A stretch of DNA of 7,902 nt, taken from NCBI GenBank assembly GCA_026389745.1, contig JAPLHG010000042.1, positions 1 through 7,902 on the forward strand, written 5' to 3'. Source of the DNA: Chloroflexota bacterium (GTDB lineage Bacteria; Chloroflexota; Dehalococcoidia; Dehalococcoidales; Fen-1064). The position numbers were made by a program, and so were the translations under genes. Below the pieces are notes generated by a model. That model worked only from the letters and a program-made list of their open reading frames with translations. It made no database searches and was not told the DNA's origin. This document shows positions 1 to 6,817 of this stretch, piece by piece. Positions within the stretch are counted from its first letter, which is position 1, and each line of letters begins with the position of its first letter.

Positions 1-51
1 TTAATGCTGAATACGCTGAAAGCCGCCAAACTTGCGGCAGGGCTTGCTTAA
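1..51 (+). CDS. folD: C-terminal end of probable FolD (5'-truncated by window)
   Basis: The first 16 codons in frame 1 read L-M-L-N-T-L-K-A-A-K-L-A-A-G-L-A and end at TAA (49-51), three bases before the ribosome-binding site of the next ORF. Bifunctional methylene-THF dehydrogenase/methenyl-THF cyclohydrolases commonly end in a helix of the form 'T-x-x-x-L-[LMI]-x-N-T-L-x-A-A/C', which this tail matches well. FolD interconverts methylene-, methenyl- and formyl-THF in the cytoplasm and belongs to the methyl branch of the pathway whose carbonyl branch follows, so the context agrees. Only the tail is visible, so neither the active-site lysine nor the NAD(P) site can be checked. Frame 3 is also open across this stretch, but it runs past the next start codon and its residues resemble nothing I know. 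Confidence 0.6.
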   Translation, partial: LMLNTLKAAKLAAGLA

Positions 52-64
52 CAGGGAGATTGAT

Positions 65-283
65 ATGCAGTATAAGATAGAAAAGGTAAAAGCCCCGGGC
101 AGAGACCATGTAGAACTGCTCAAGGAGACCTACGAAAAAGGAACTCCTCAGAGCGAAGAGATGGGAAGATGGCGGCAAAAACTGGCTAGTCGAAGTGAGA
201 AGCTCAAATATTTACAGAATGGCGAGCGCTATTTCTACAGCCAAGATTGGTACGGCAGTGAAAAAAGAAAGAATCCAGCCTAA
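65..283 (+). CDS. Small hypothetical protein, 72 residues, between folD and acsD
   Basis: I do not recognise this family. The ATG at 65 is preferred because GGGAG (54-58) lies 6 bases upstream. An in-frame TTG at 32 would overlap the end of the previous gene and has no ribosome-binding site. The product is hydrophilic and basic (16 Lys/Arg against 11 Asp/Glu) and has no cysteine, so it is unlikely to bind an Fe-S cluster. It has no signal peptide or membrane segment. It has six tyrosines and two tryptophans, with an aromatic patch near residues 56-63 (R-Y-F-Y-S-Q-D-W-Y). Residues 13-50 look largely helical. It ends 16 bases before acsD and is co-directional, so it is almost certainly co-transcribed. 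A small accessory or assembly factor for the CODH/ACS or CoFeSP proteins is conceivable, but nothing in the sequence shows it. Confidence 0.65.
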   Translation: MQYKIEKVKAPGRDHVELLKETYEKGTPQSEEMGRWRQKLASRSEKLKYLQNGERYFYSQDWYGSEKRKNPA

Positions 284-299
284 AGAAAGGGGAAATTGA

Positions 300-1244
300 A
301 TGGCAATTGAGATTCCAAAAACTCCATATTCCGGTAAAGTAAGGGAAATCAAACTTGGGAAGGAAGCCAAAACCATAACCGTAGGCGGCGAAAACTCCTT
401 TCCCTTCTACGTTTTCGAAGGAGCAATGCCTCACAAACCCAGGATAGCTATGGAGGTTCTGGACAGTCCGCCGCAGGAATGGCCTCAGGCGGCAATCGAG
501 CCTTTTGTTGACGTCATTAACGATCCTATTACCTGGGCAAAGAAATGTATTCATACCTATGGAGCGGAAATGATTGCTCTCCAATTGGTCAGCACTGACC
601 CCAACGGAATGAACCGCGGTGCTGATGAAGCCGCCGCCGTAGTCAAGAAAGTGTCAGATGCCATTGACGTACCATTAATCGTCTGGGGCACGGCTAATCA
701 TGAAAAAGATACTCAGGTACTCACTAAGGTATGTGAGGTCTGTCAGAACAAACGACTCATTATCGGACCTGTGGAAGAAAAGAATTACAAAAAGATCGCC
801 GCGGCGGCGATTGGCTACAAGCACACTGTAGTCGCCTCCAGCCCTATCGATATCAACCTCGCCAAGCAACTCAATATCCTGCTTGGTAATCTCGGCGTTG
901 CCGATGATATGATTCTGATGGACCCAACTGTGAGCGGTATTGGCTACGGCATGGAATACTGCTATTCGGTAATGGAACGAATGAGAATGGCTGGCTTGAC
1001 CCAACAGGATGAAAAGCTACAACTTCCCATCATCTGCAACTTGGCAAATGAAGTGTGGAAATCCAAGGAGGTCCACCTGCCTGATAATGAAAATAATATG
1101 GGGAACGCAAAAAATAGAGGCATATTGATGGAAGCTATGTCCGCAATGGCTCTGCTTCTGGCTGGCGGAGATGTCATTATTATGCGGCATCCTGAAGCAA
1201 TAAAACTGATTAAAGAGATGGTGGCTGATTTAACAGCATCCTAA
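300..1244 (+). CDS. acsD: CoFeSP small subunit (acetyl-CoA decarbonylase/synthase delta subunit)
   Basis: This 314-residue protein is the small subunit of the corrinoid iron-sulfur protein, which with AcsC carries the methyl group from methyl-THF to acetyl-CoA synthase in the cytoplasm. The family is a TIM-barrel fold of about 310-320 residues, so it is full length. Family hallmarks are visible: an N-terminal stretch ending P-F-Y-x-F-E-G (residues 35-41), P-R-I-A-M-E-V (47-53), the block around W61 to N102 containing W-A-K-K-C and Q-L-V-S-T-D-P-N-G, P-L-I-V-W-G (125-130), and M-D-P-T-V-S-G-I-G-Y-G (207-217) followed by M-E-R-M-R. It has no Fe-S motif, as expected, because the cluster sits in AcsC. 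The ATG at 300 is supported by AAAGGGG (286-292) 7 bases upstream. The neighbours acsA/cooS, acsB, acsC and acsE confirm the role. In Moorella acsC and acsD are adjacent; here three genes of CODH/ACS lie between folD and acsC, with acsD leading. Confidence 0.95.
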   Translation: MAIEIPKTPYSGKVREIKLGKEAKTITVGGENSFPFYVFEGAMPHKPRIAMEVLDSPPQEWPQAAIEPFVDVINDPITWAKKCIHTYGAEMIALQLVSTDPNGMNRGADEAAAVVKKVSDAIDVPLIVWGTANHEKDTQVLTKVCEVCQNKRLIIGPVEEKNYKKIAAAAIGYKHTVVASSPIDINLAKQLNILLGNLGVADDMILMDPTVSGIGYGMEYCYSVMERMRMAGLTQQDEKLQLPIICNLANEVWKSKEVHLPDNENNMGNAKNRGILMEAMSAMALLLAGGDVIIMRHPEAIKLIKEMVADLTAS

Positions 1245-1252
1245 CCTGAAAC

Positions 1253-1262
1253 GAGAGGCGGG
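1253..1262 (+). promoter_or_regulatory. Ribosome-binding site supporting the GTG start of CODH
   Basis: GAGAGGCGGG lies in the 22-base gap after acsD. GAGAGG sits 8 bases before GTG 1267. This decides the start, because no ATG or other start codon in that frame has a comparable site and the next in-frame ATG (M37) would leave only three residues before the first D-cluster cysteine. Confidence 0.6.
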
Positions 1263-1266
1263 AAAA

Positions 1267-2250
1267 GTGGCAGACGAGAAAAAGTTCAAGAAAAGCATTG
1301 ATGAAGCAACCCTGGAATTGATTGACAAATCAGTCAAAGACCAGGTCAGCACTATTTTTGATAGAGCAGATAGTATGAAACCATGTCCCATTGGCGCTGA
1401 AGGCAGTTGCTGTAGCAATTGCGCTATGGGACCGTGCAGGGTGCCACTGGCGAAGGGTAAAGTGGAAACTACGGAGGAGAAAAAGAAACGTAGGGGTCTC
1501 TGCGGAGCAACAGCGGAAACAATTGCCGCCCGTAACTTCATTCGCAAAATCGCTGCGGGCAGTGCCGCTCACAGCGACCATGGCCGGCGGGTAACCCAGC
1601 ACTTTCTGGAAGCCGCCCGAGGACATGCTCATGGTTTTGAAATTAAAGACGAGCAGAAACTGCTTCAATTAGCTCTGGAGCTTGGCGTCAAAATCGGCGA
1701 CCGTTCTAACAATGAAATCGCTGTCGAAATCGGCGAAATCCTGCTCAATGAATTCGGCAAGCAGGAAGGGGAACTTCTCTTCCTCAAAAGAGCACCCTTA
1801 AAGCGACAGGAAATCTGGCACAAACTCGGTGTTGCTCCGAGAGGCATTGACCGGGAAGTAGTTGAGGCGATGCACCGCACCCATATGGGCGTTGACCAAG
1901 ATTATCAGAACCTACTTCTTCAGGGAGCCCGCGCCGCTCTGGCAGACGGCTGGGGCGGCAGTATGATTGCCACCGATTTACAGGATATTATGTTCGGCAC
2001 ACCTACCCCGGCACTCAGCACAATTAACCTCGGCGTCCTCAAAGAAGACGAGGTCAATATCATCATCCACGGGCATGAGCCGGCCCTGTCCGAAATGCTG
2101 ACCGTCGCTGTACAGGACCCGGAAGTCAAAGCGTATGCGAAAGCTGCGGGGGCCGCCGGTATCACGCTGGCCGGCATCTGCTGCACCGCGAACGAGATAC
2201 TCATGCGTCACGGCATCCCCGTGGCGTGCAGTGGAAGCGATGGTGGTTGA
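1267..2250 (+). CDS. acsA: CODH N-terminal fragment (B/D clusters and first C-cluster ligands)
   Basis: This 327-residue frame holds the N-terminal helical domain and the first Rossmann domain. Start GTG (1267) has GAGAGGCGGG (1253-1262) just upstream. The first in-frame ATG encodes M37, only three residues before the first cluster cysteine, so GTG is the credible start. C40 and C48 match the D-cluster that bridges the dimer. C49, C52, C57 and C79 match the B-cluster [4Fe-4S], and L-C-G-A-T-A follows as in the family. The C57-C79 spacing is about eight residues longer than in CODH-II, through a Lys/Glu-rich loop (65-76). H102 and H105 in A-H-S-D-H-G fit the proton-relay histidines. H-G-H (268-270) and the second Cys of G-I-C-C-T (C306) are C-cluster ligand positions. 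Residues 321-327 are out-of-frame noise after the deletion. The fragment lacks most C-cluster ligands and could not be active alone. Confidence 0.85.
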   Translation: MADEKKFKKSIDEATLELIDKSVKDQVSTIFDRADSMKPCPIGAEGSCCSNCAMGPCRVPLAKGKVETTEEKKKRRGLCGATAETIAARNFIRKIAAGSAAHSDHGRRVTQHFLEAARGHAHGFEIKDEQKLLQLALELGVKIGDRSNNEIAVEIGEILLNEFGKQEGELLFLKRAPLKRQEIWHKLGVAPRGIDREVVEAMHRTHMGVDQDYQNLLLQGARAALADGWGGSMIATDLQDIMFGTPTPALSTINLGVLKEDEVNIIIHGHEPALSEMLTVAVQDPEVKAYAKAAGAAGITLAGICCTANEILMRHGIPVACSGSDGG

Positions 2251-3193
2251 TGTCCAATGCATTATGCAGGGGCTTGCCGCAGTCGCCAATTGCTATCACA
2301 CCAAACTCATCACCACCGATGATAGGGCTAAGATTGAAGGTGCAACTCATATGGGATTTGATGAGGCGAATGCGATTGAATCCGCTAAGGCGATTGTTAG
2401 AGCCGCTATCGATAACTTCCCTAATCGCAAACCCGGCTTCTTTATTCCTAAACACAAGTCTGAACTGATTGCCGGCTTCAGCCACGAGACCATAAATTAC
2501 CTGCTCGGTGGATTGTTCCGCGCATCATATCGTCCCTTGAATGACAACATCATCAATGGCAGAATCCGTGGTGTGGCTGGTGTCGTCGGCTGTAATAACG
2601 CCCGCGTTACCCATGATAATATCCATGTTACTCTGGTAAAAGAACTCATCAGGAACGATGTTCTGGTTCTGCTCACCGGTTGTGCCGCTATGGCGGTAGC
2701 CAAGACAGGCTTAATGGTACCGGAGGGTGCACAATATGCCGGTGAAGGTTTACGCTCGGTATGTGAAGCGGTAGGTATTCCACCAGTATTGCACATGGGT
2801 GCTTGTGTGGATAACTGCCGTATTTTGATTGCCGCCACCGCAATGGTCAAAGACGGCGGACTGGGTGATGACATCAGTGACCTGCCTGCCTGCGGTGCCG
2901 CTCCTGAGTGGATGAGCGAAAAAGCTGTCTCCATCGGTCAGTATTTTGTCAGTTCGGGTATTTACACGCTTTTCGGCGTTACCTGGCCCACGGTGGGTAG
3001 TAAAGAAGTAACCGACTTCCTCTTCAAGGATATAGAAAAGATGTACGGTGGTATGTGGGATTTCGAACCTGACCCCATTAAGATGGCACAGAAGATGATT
3101 GCCCATATCGATAAGAAACGCAGGGCTCTCAGAATCGATAAAGCCAGGGAAAGGGTTCTCTATGATATGGCGATGAGAAGGGAACTCACTTAA
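2228..3193 (+). CDS. acsA: CODH C-terminal fragment (remaining C-cluster ligands)
   Basis: This is the frame-2 continuation of the CODH, 321 codons from GCA (2228) to TAA (3191-3193). Numbering from 2228, the C-cluster ligands are C11 (V-D-V-Q-C), C122 (G-C-N-N), C152 (T-G-C-A-A) and C193 (H-M-G-A-C-V-D-N). C122 and C152 are 30 apart, exactly as Cys446 and Cys476 in CODH-II. K232 in S-E-K-A-V-S-I-G is the conserved catalytic lysine (Lys563 in CODH-II). The end (P-D-P-I-K-M-A, then I-D-K-K-R) is a normal family C-terminus. The open frame extends upstream to an ATG at 2135, but that part only shadows the other frame and encodes nothing CODH-like. ATG 2240 is the first plausible internal start and lacks a convincing ribosome-binding site, so independent translation is doubtful. 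Every key residue is intact, so the break is either very recent or artefactual. Confidence 0.8.
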   Translation, partial: AVEAMVVDVQCIMQGLAAVANCYHTKLITTDDRAKIEGATHMGFDEANAIESAKAIVRAAIDNFPNRKPGFFIPKHKSELIAGFSHETINYLLGGLFRASYRPLNDNIINGRIRGVAGVVGCNNARVTHDNIHVTLVKELIRNDVLVLLTGCAAMAVAKTGLMVPEGAQYAGEGLRSVCEAVGIPPVLHMGACVDNCRILIAATAMVKDGGLGDDISDLPACGAAPEWMSEKAVSIGQYFVSSGIYTLFGVTWPTVGSKEVTDFLFKDIEKMYGGMWDFEPDPIKMAQKMIAHIDKKRRALRIDKARERVLYDMAMRRELT

Positions 3194-3210
3194 AGGACAG
3201 ATCAGAACCA

Positions 3211-3216
3211 GGGAGG
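3211..3216 (+). promoter_or_regulatory. Distant ribosome-binding site of acsB
   Basis: GGGAGG is the best anti-Shine-Dalgarno match in the 36-base gap before acsB, but it ends 13 bases before ATG 3230, against 6-8 bases for the other genes here. No alternative start codon lies between it and the ATG in frame. Initiation may be somewhat weaker, or it may depend on coupling with translation of the CODH gene just upstream. Confidence 0.4.
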
Positions 3217-3229
3217 ACTTTTCAGAGAA

Positions 3230-5437
3230 ATGTCAAAGATTATTGCATCCGCCGCCATCAGGGGCGCTTACAAGATAGTTGAAAATGCCGAAACTAAGTG
3301 GAAAACGGCAATGGAGAAATGGGGCGCCAACGAACCCGTTGGCTTCCCCAATACTGCTTACTATCTACCCATTATCTATGGCATACTCGGTCACAAAGTA
3401 GAAAAACTGGGCGATATGGAATTCGTCCTGAAAAAGTGCCGCGCTTTGCTCCCACCGCCAGTACGAGAAACACACCCTCTCCCCTATTTAGCTCCTGCGT
3501 TGGACGCCGGTATGGCAACCTTCTTCGCTGAAGAAATCATCGAAACCATCCGCTACCGCGAAGGCCCTAATTTCTATGTTCTCGGTGAGGATGTAACACC
3601 GGATAATATCTGGCTGGGTGCCGCCGACGATGTCATTATGAGAAAGCGCGGTGTGGAGTTTGTGGATGGCACAGCGCCCGGATTTGCCGCTATACTGGGC
3701 GCCGCACCCACACCACAAATCGCCGCCAGTATCGCCCACGAGCTTCAGAAGAAGAATCTCTATGTATTTATGTCGGCGGAATACAATGGCAAACGCTTCG
3801 CAGAACAGCTGGTGGAGGCCGGCGTTCAGATTGGCTGGAGAGTGCGTCTGGTGCCCTTCGGTCCTGATGTCAGCGCCACCGTCTTTGCAATGGGCTTCGC
3901 GACCAGAGCGGCGATGTCTTTCGGTGGTATTGAACCGGGAGACTATCGCAGGATTTTGATTTACAATAAAGACCGCATCTTCGCCTTCGCTATGCCGCTG
4001 GGTTACGTTACCGATGAATGGTATGCTAATGCCGCTGGTGCTATCAACTGGGGCTTCCCCGTAATTGCCGATACCCCCATCCCCCAAATTCTTCCTACCG
4101 GCATCACCACCTATGAACACGTTGTTTCCAATATTCCACATGACCAGATTGTCGCCCGGTCAATTGAGGTGCGTGGTCTTAAAGTGACTGTTGCCGAGAT
4201 ACCCATCCCGGTTGCCTATGGCCCCGCCTTTGAAGGTGAAAGAGTCCGCGGCGATGATATTTACCTAGAGTGCGGCGGTGGTAGATCCCCTATGGTAGAG
4301 TGGGTTACCTCTAAGAGAATGGATGAGGTTGAGGATGGCAAAGTTGATGTCATCGGACTGGAAATCACCGATGTCCCCACAAAATCGACTCTACCGTTAG
4401 CAATAAATGTCGAGGTTGCCGGCCGACAATTTGAAGTCGACTACGAACCCATTCTGGAGAGGCAGGTTCATCATCTCATCAACTACGCTCAGGGTGTGAT
4501 GCACATCGGGCAGAGAGATATTGCATGGTTACGCATTAGCAAACAAGCGGTTGAAAGGGGGTTCAGGCTGAAACACATCGGCACCATTCTCCATGCCAAA
4601 CTGCATCAGGATTTCGGCAGAATCTTCGATAAACTTCAGGTGAAGATTTACACCGATGAGGATAAAGTAAAGCAAATTGCAGAAAAGGCAAGGGCTGCCT
4701 ACGCCGAGCGTGATGCCAGAATCGAGGGTATGACTGACGAGACCACCGATATGTACTATTCCTGCACCCTCTGTCAGTCCTTTGCCCCCAGCCATGTCTG
4801 CGTCATCAGCCCGGAGAGAACCGGTCTCTGCGGTTCATACAATTGGATGGACTGCAAAGCTTCTTATGAAATCAACCCCACGGGACCTAACCAGCCCGTT
4901 CTCAAAGGTGAAACCATAGATAAGAAACTTGGGCAATGGAAAGGCGTCAATGAGTTCCTCTTTAAGGCTTCCCGCGGCAAGTTTGACCACTATAACTTCT
5001 ATAGTATCGTTAATGACCCGATGACCACCTGCGGTTGTTGCGAGGCTATTGCCGCCGTACTGCCAATGTGTAATGGCATTATGACCGTGAACCGTGAATT
5101 TACAGGAATGACACCCTGCGGCATGAAATTCACCACTCTCGCAGGCACTATCGGCGGCGGAATTAGTACACCGGGCTTTGTCGGGCACGGTAAATACAAT
5201 ATCTGCCAGCGAAAATTCCTTATTGGTGATGGCGGTCTCTTAAGAATGGTCTGGATGCCCAAGATGCTCAAGGAAGAGATTGCCGATAGGCTCAAGGCAA
5301 GAGCCGTTGAAATGGGCGTCCCTAATTTGATAGATATGATTGCCGATGAGACAATCGGCACAACCGAGGATGAAATTCTACCATTCCTCACAGAGAAGGG
5401 ACATCCTGCTCTGACGATGGACCCCATTATAGGCTAG
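3230..5437 (+). CDS. acsB: Acetyl-CoA synthase, bacterial type (CODH/ACS alpha subunit)
   Basis: AcsB condenses CO, the methyl group of methyl-CoFeSP and CoA into acetyl-CoA, or runs the reverse cleavage, at the Ni-Ni-[4Fe-4S] A-cluster. At 735 residues it matches Moorella AcsB (729). It keeps the N-terminal CODH-contacting domain (about residues 1-310) that archaeal CdhC lacks, then the middle domain (about 310-500) and the C-terminal A-cluster domain. C512, C515, C524 and C534 have the 3/9/10 spacing of Moorella Cys506, 509, 518 and 528. C601-G602-C603 equals the C-G-C that binds the distal nickel (595-597). All A-cluster ligands are therefore present. The first domain has the expected V-L-G-E-D (118-122) and D-G-T-A-P-G-F (146-152). 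The ATG at 3230 is the only sensible start, with GGGAGG (3211-3216) 13 bases upstream, a longer gap than usual. The gene is intact although its partner CODH upstream is broken. Confidence 0.97.
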   Translation: MSKIIASAAIRGAYKIVENAETKWKTAMEKWGANEPVGFPNTAYYLPIIYGILGHKVEKLGDMEFVLKKCRALLPPPVRETHPLPYLAPALDAGMATFFAEEIIETIRYREGPNFYVLGEDVTPDNIWLGAADDVIMRKRGVEFVDGTAPGFAAILGAAPTPQIAASIAHELQKKNLYVFMSAEYNGKRFAEQLVEAGVQIGWRVRLVPFGPDVSATVFAMGFATRAAMSFGGIEPGDYRRILIYNKDRIFAFAMPLGYVTDEWYANAAGAINWGFPVIADTPIPQILPTGITTYEHVVSNIPHDQIVARSIEVRGLKVTVAEIPIPVAYGPAFEGERVRGDDIYLECGGGRSPMVEWVTSKRMDEVEDGKVDVIGLEITDVPTKSTLPLAINVEVAGRQFEVDYEPILERQVHHLINYAQGVMHIGQRDIAWLRISKQAVERGFRLKHIGTILHAKLHQDFGRIFDKLQVKIYTDEDKVKQIAEKARAAYAERDARIEGMTDETTDMYYSCTLCQSFAPSHVCVISPERTGLCGSYNWMDCKASYEINPTGPNQPVLKGETIDKKLGQWKGVNEFLFKASRGKFDHYNFYSIVNDPMTTCGCCEAIAAVLPMCNGIMTVNREFTGMTPCGMKFTTLAGTIGGGISTPGFVGHGKYNICQRKFLIGDGGLLRMVWMPKMLKEEIADRLKARAVEMGVPNLIDMIADETIGTTEDEILPFLTEKGHPALTMDPIIG

Positions 5438-5453
5438 GAAAGGAGAACAAAAT

Positions 5454-6800
5454 ATGGCGCTTACCGGAATACAGATTTTCAAACTTCTGCCCAAGACGAA
5501 CTGTGGTAAGTGTGGCGTACCCACCTGCCTCGCCTTTGCCATGAATCTGGCGGCGGGCAAGGCTGAACTCAGTGCTTGTCCGTTTGTTACGGAGGAAGCA
5601 AGGGTACAACTGGCCGAAGCATCCGCTCCGCCTATCCGCCCGGTTACCATTGGCACAGGAGTTACGACGTTTAAGGTCGGCGGCGAAACAGTGATGTTTC
5701 GGCACGAGAAGAAGTTCGAGAATCCTACTGCCATCGCTATCCTCATCACAGATGCTATGTCCGATGCCGAGATAACGGACCGGGTAAATAAATTCAATAA
5801 GTACACCTACGAGAGAGTTGGACTCAAACTCCGCGCCAATGCCATCGCTATCAAAAGCGAATCAGGCGACCCAGCCAAATTCGAGATGCTGGTAGAAAAA
5901 ATCGCTAAAGCAACCGACGGCGCTCTGATTCTGATAAGCAACCAACCAGATATTCTGGCGGCAGGATTGAAAGTCTGTGCCGACCGTAAACCACTACTCT
6001 ATGCCGCTACTATGGCCAATGCTGAGGCAATCGCCAAACTTGCCAGGGAGAATTCCTGCCCAGTCGCCGCTAAGGGTGCCAGCATTGAGGAAGTGGCTGA
6101 ACTCACCAGTATCTTAAATAAAGCCGGCATCAGCGATATTGTTATTGACTCCGGTGCAAGAACCGTGAGGCAGGCGTTCCAGGACCAGATTATCATCAGA
6201 GGGTCAGCTTTACAGAAGAAATTCAAACCACTCGGCTTCCCGACAATTACTTTCCCTTGTGAGATGGCCGGCAACCCGATGAAGGAAGCCTTGATTGCCT
6301 CGATGTTTGTCGCCAAGTACGCCGGCATTATCGTTCTGTCTGATTTGCAGGGTGAAGTTCTGTTCCCGTTGGTTGTAGAAAGACTGAATATCTTCACCGA
6401 CCCGCAGAGACCGCTGGCAACCACCTCCGGTATTTACGAAATCAATAACCCCAATGAAAAATCGCCAGTGCTCATCACCACCAACTTCTCCCTCACCTAC
6501 TTTATTGTTTCCGGCGAAATTGAAAGTAGTAAAGTACCCAGCTATCTGCTGGTGATGGATACCGAAGGACTTTCGGTAATGACCGCCTGGGCGGCTGGTA
6601 AATTTGTTGCCGACCTGATGGCAACCTTCGTCAAGAAATCGGGTATTGAAGGTAAAATCAAGCACCGCAAGCTCATTATCCCCGGCTATTCCGCCACCGA
6701 AAGCGGCGGGTTGGAAGAGGGACTGAACGGTTGGGAAATTATGGTCGGGCCCAGAGAAGGCTCTCACATCCCGGCTTACCTTAGAAATCTGAGGGATTAG
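5454..6800 (+). CDS. acsC: CoFeSP large subunit (acetyl-CoA decarbonylase/synthase gamma subunit)
   Basis: AcsC is the corrinoid-binding subunit of the corrinoid iron-sulfur protein. Its Co(I) accepts the methyl group from AcsE and delivers it to the A-cluster of AcsB. At 448 residues it equals the family norm (Moorella about 446). The N-terminal [4Fe-4S] domain has C17, C20, C25 and C42 in N-C-G-K-C-G-V-P-T-C followed by A-C-P-F; this low-potential cluster reactivates oxidised cobalt. A TIM-barrel domain follows (about 90-320), with L-I-T-D (97-100) and the F-P-x-I-T-F stretch (262-267). The C-terminal corrinoid-binding Rossmann-like domain (about 325-448) carries T-T-N-F-S-L-T-Y-F (342-350), P-G-Y-S-A (410-414) and G-W-E-I-M-V-G-P-R-E (426-435). 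The start ATG 5454 has AAAGGAG (5439-5445) 8 bases upstream, and the gene begins 16 bases after acsB stops. It is separated from its partner acsD by the CODH and ACS genes. Confidence 0.97.
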   Translation: MALTGIQIFKLLPKTNCGKCGVPTCLAFAMNLAAGKAELSACPFVTEEARVQLAEASAPPIRPVTIGTGVTTFKVGGETVMFRHEKKFENPTAIAILITDAMSDAEITDRVNKFNKYTYERVGLKLRANAIAIKSESGDPAKFEMLVEKIAKATDGALILISNQPDILAAGLKVCADRKPLLYAATMANAEAIAKLARENSCPVAAKGASIEEVAELTSILNKAGISDIVIDSGARTVRQAFQDQIIIRGSALQKKFKPLGFPTITFPCEMAGNPMKEALIASMFVAKYAGIIVLSDLQGEVLFPLVVERLNIFTDPQRPLATTSGIYEINNPNEKSPVLITTNFSLTYFIVSGEIESSKVPSYLLVMDTEGLSVMTAWAAGKFVADLMATFVKKSGIEGKIKHRKLIIPGYSATESGGLEEGLNGWEIMVGPREGSHIPAYLRNLRD

Positions 6801-6817
6801 GAAAGGAAAGAGGGAAA

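Larger units (their letters stand above)
1267..3193 (+). pseudogene. acsA: CO dehydrogenase catalytic subunit, broken by a short out-of-frame deletion
   Basis: Taken together the two frames give a bacterial Ni-CODH (AcsA/CooS type, CO2 + 2e- + 2H+ = CO + H2O) of about 641 residues, against about 640-675 in the family. Frame 1 is CODH-like until A320 (codon ending 2226), then reads seven unrelated residues to TGA (2248-2250). Homology resumes in frame 2 at GCA (2228). In family members I remember (C. hydrogenoformans CODH-II, Moorella AcsA), 17 residues separate the G-I-P and D/E-A-M motifs; here only four recognisable ones remain (V-A and A-V). The C-cluster cysteines Cys295 and Cys333 of CODH-II are 38 apart. 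The equivalents here reach 38 only if 13 residues are restored, implying a loss of 13 x 3 - 1 = 38 bases. No slippery heptamer is seen at the junction. The protein as encoded cannot be full length. Whether the lesion is biological or an assembly error cannot be decided from the sequence. The symbol cooS is equally usual. Confidence 0.85.

Noticed and set aside
204..584. 126-residue open frame on the minus strand
   Set aside because: It overlaps the small ORF and the start of acsD, both of which have good start signals; the minus-strand product has no family features.
2135..2250. Programmed ribosomal frameshift joining the two CODH halves
   Set aside because: No slippery heptamer or homopolymer run lies near 2221-2250, and joining the frames still leaves about 13 conserved residues missing, which frameshifting cannot explain.
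2240..3193. A genuinely split two-gene CODH with an internal start at ATG 2240
   Set aside because: There is no convincing ribosome-binding site before 2240, the break falls between two C-cluster ligands, and I know of no CODH family split there.
3488..4141. 217-residue open frame on the minus strand
   Set aside because: It is wholly antisense to the strongly conserved acsB N-terminal domain, has no ribosome-binding site in context, and reads as a low-complexity shadow of the plus-strand codons.
6210..6767. 185-residue open frame on the minus strand
   Set aside because: It is antisense to the TIM-barrel and corrinoid domains of acsC, with no recognisable motif and no neighbours on that strand.
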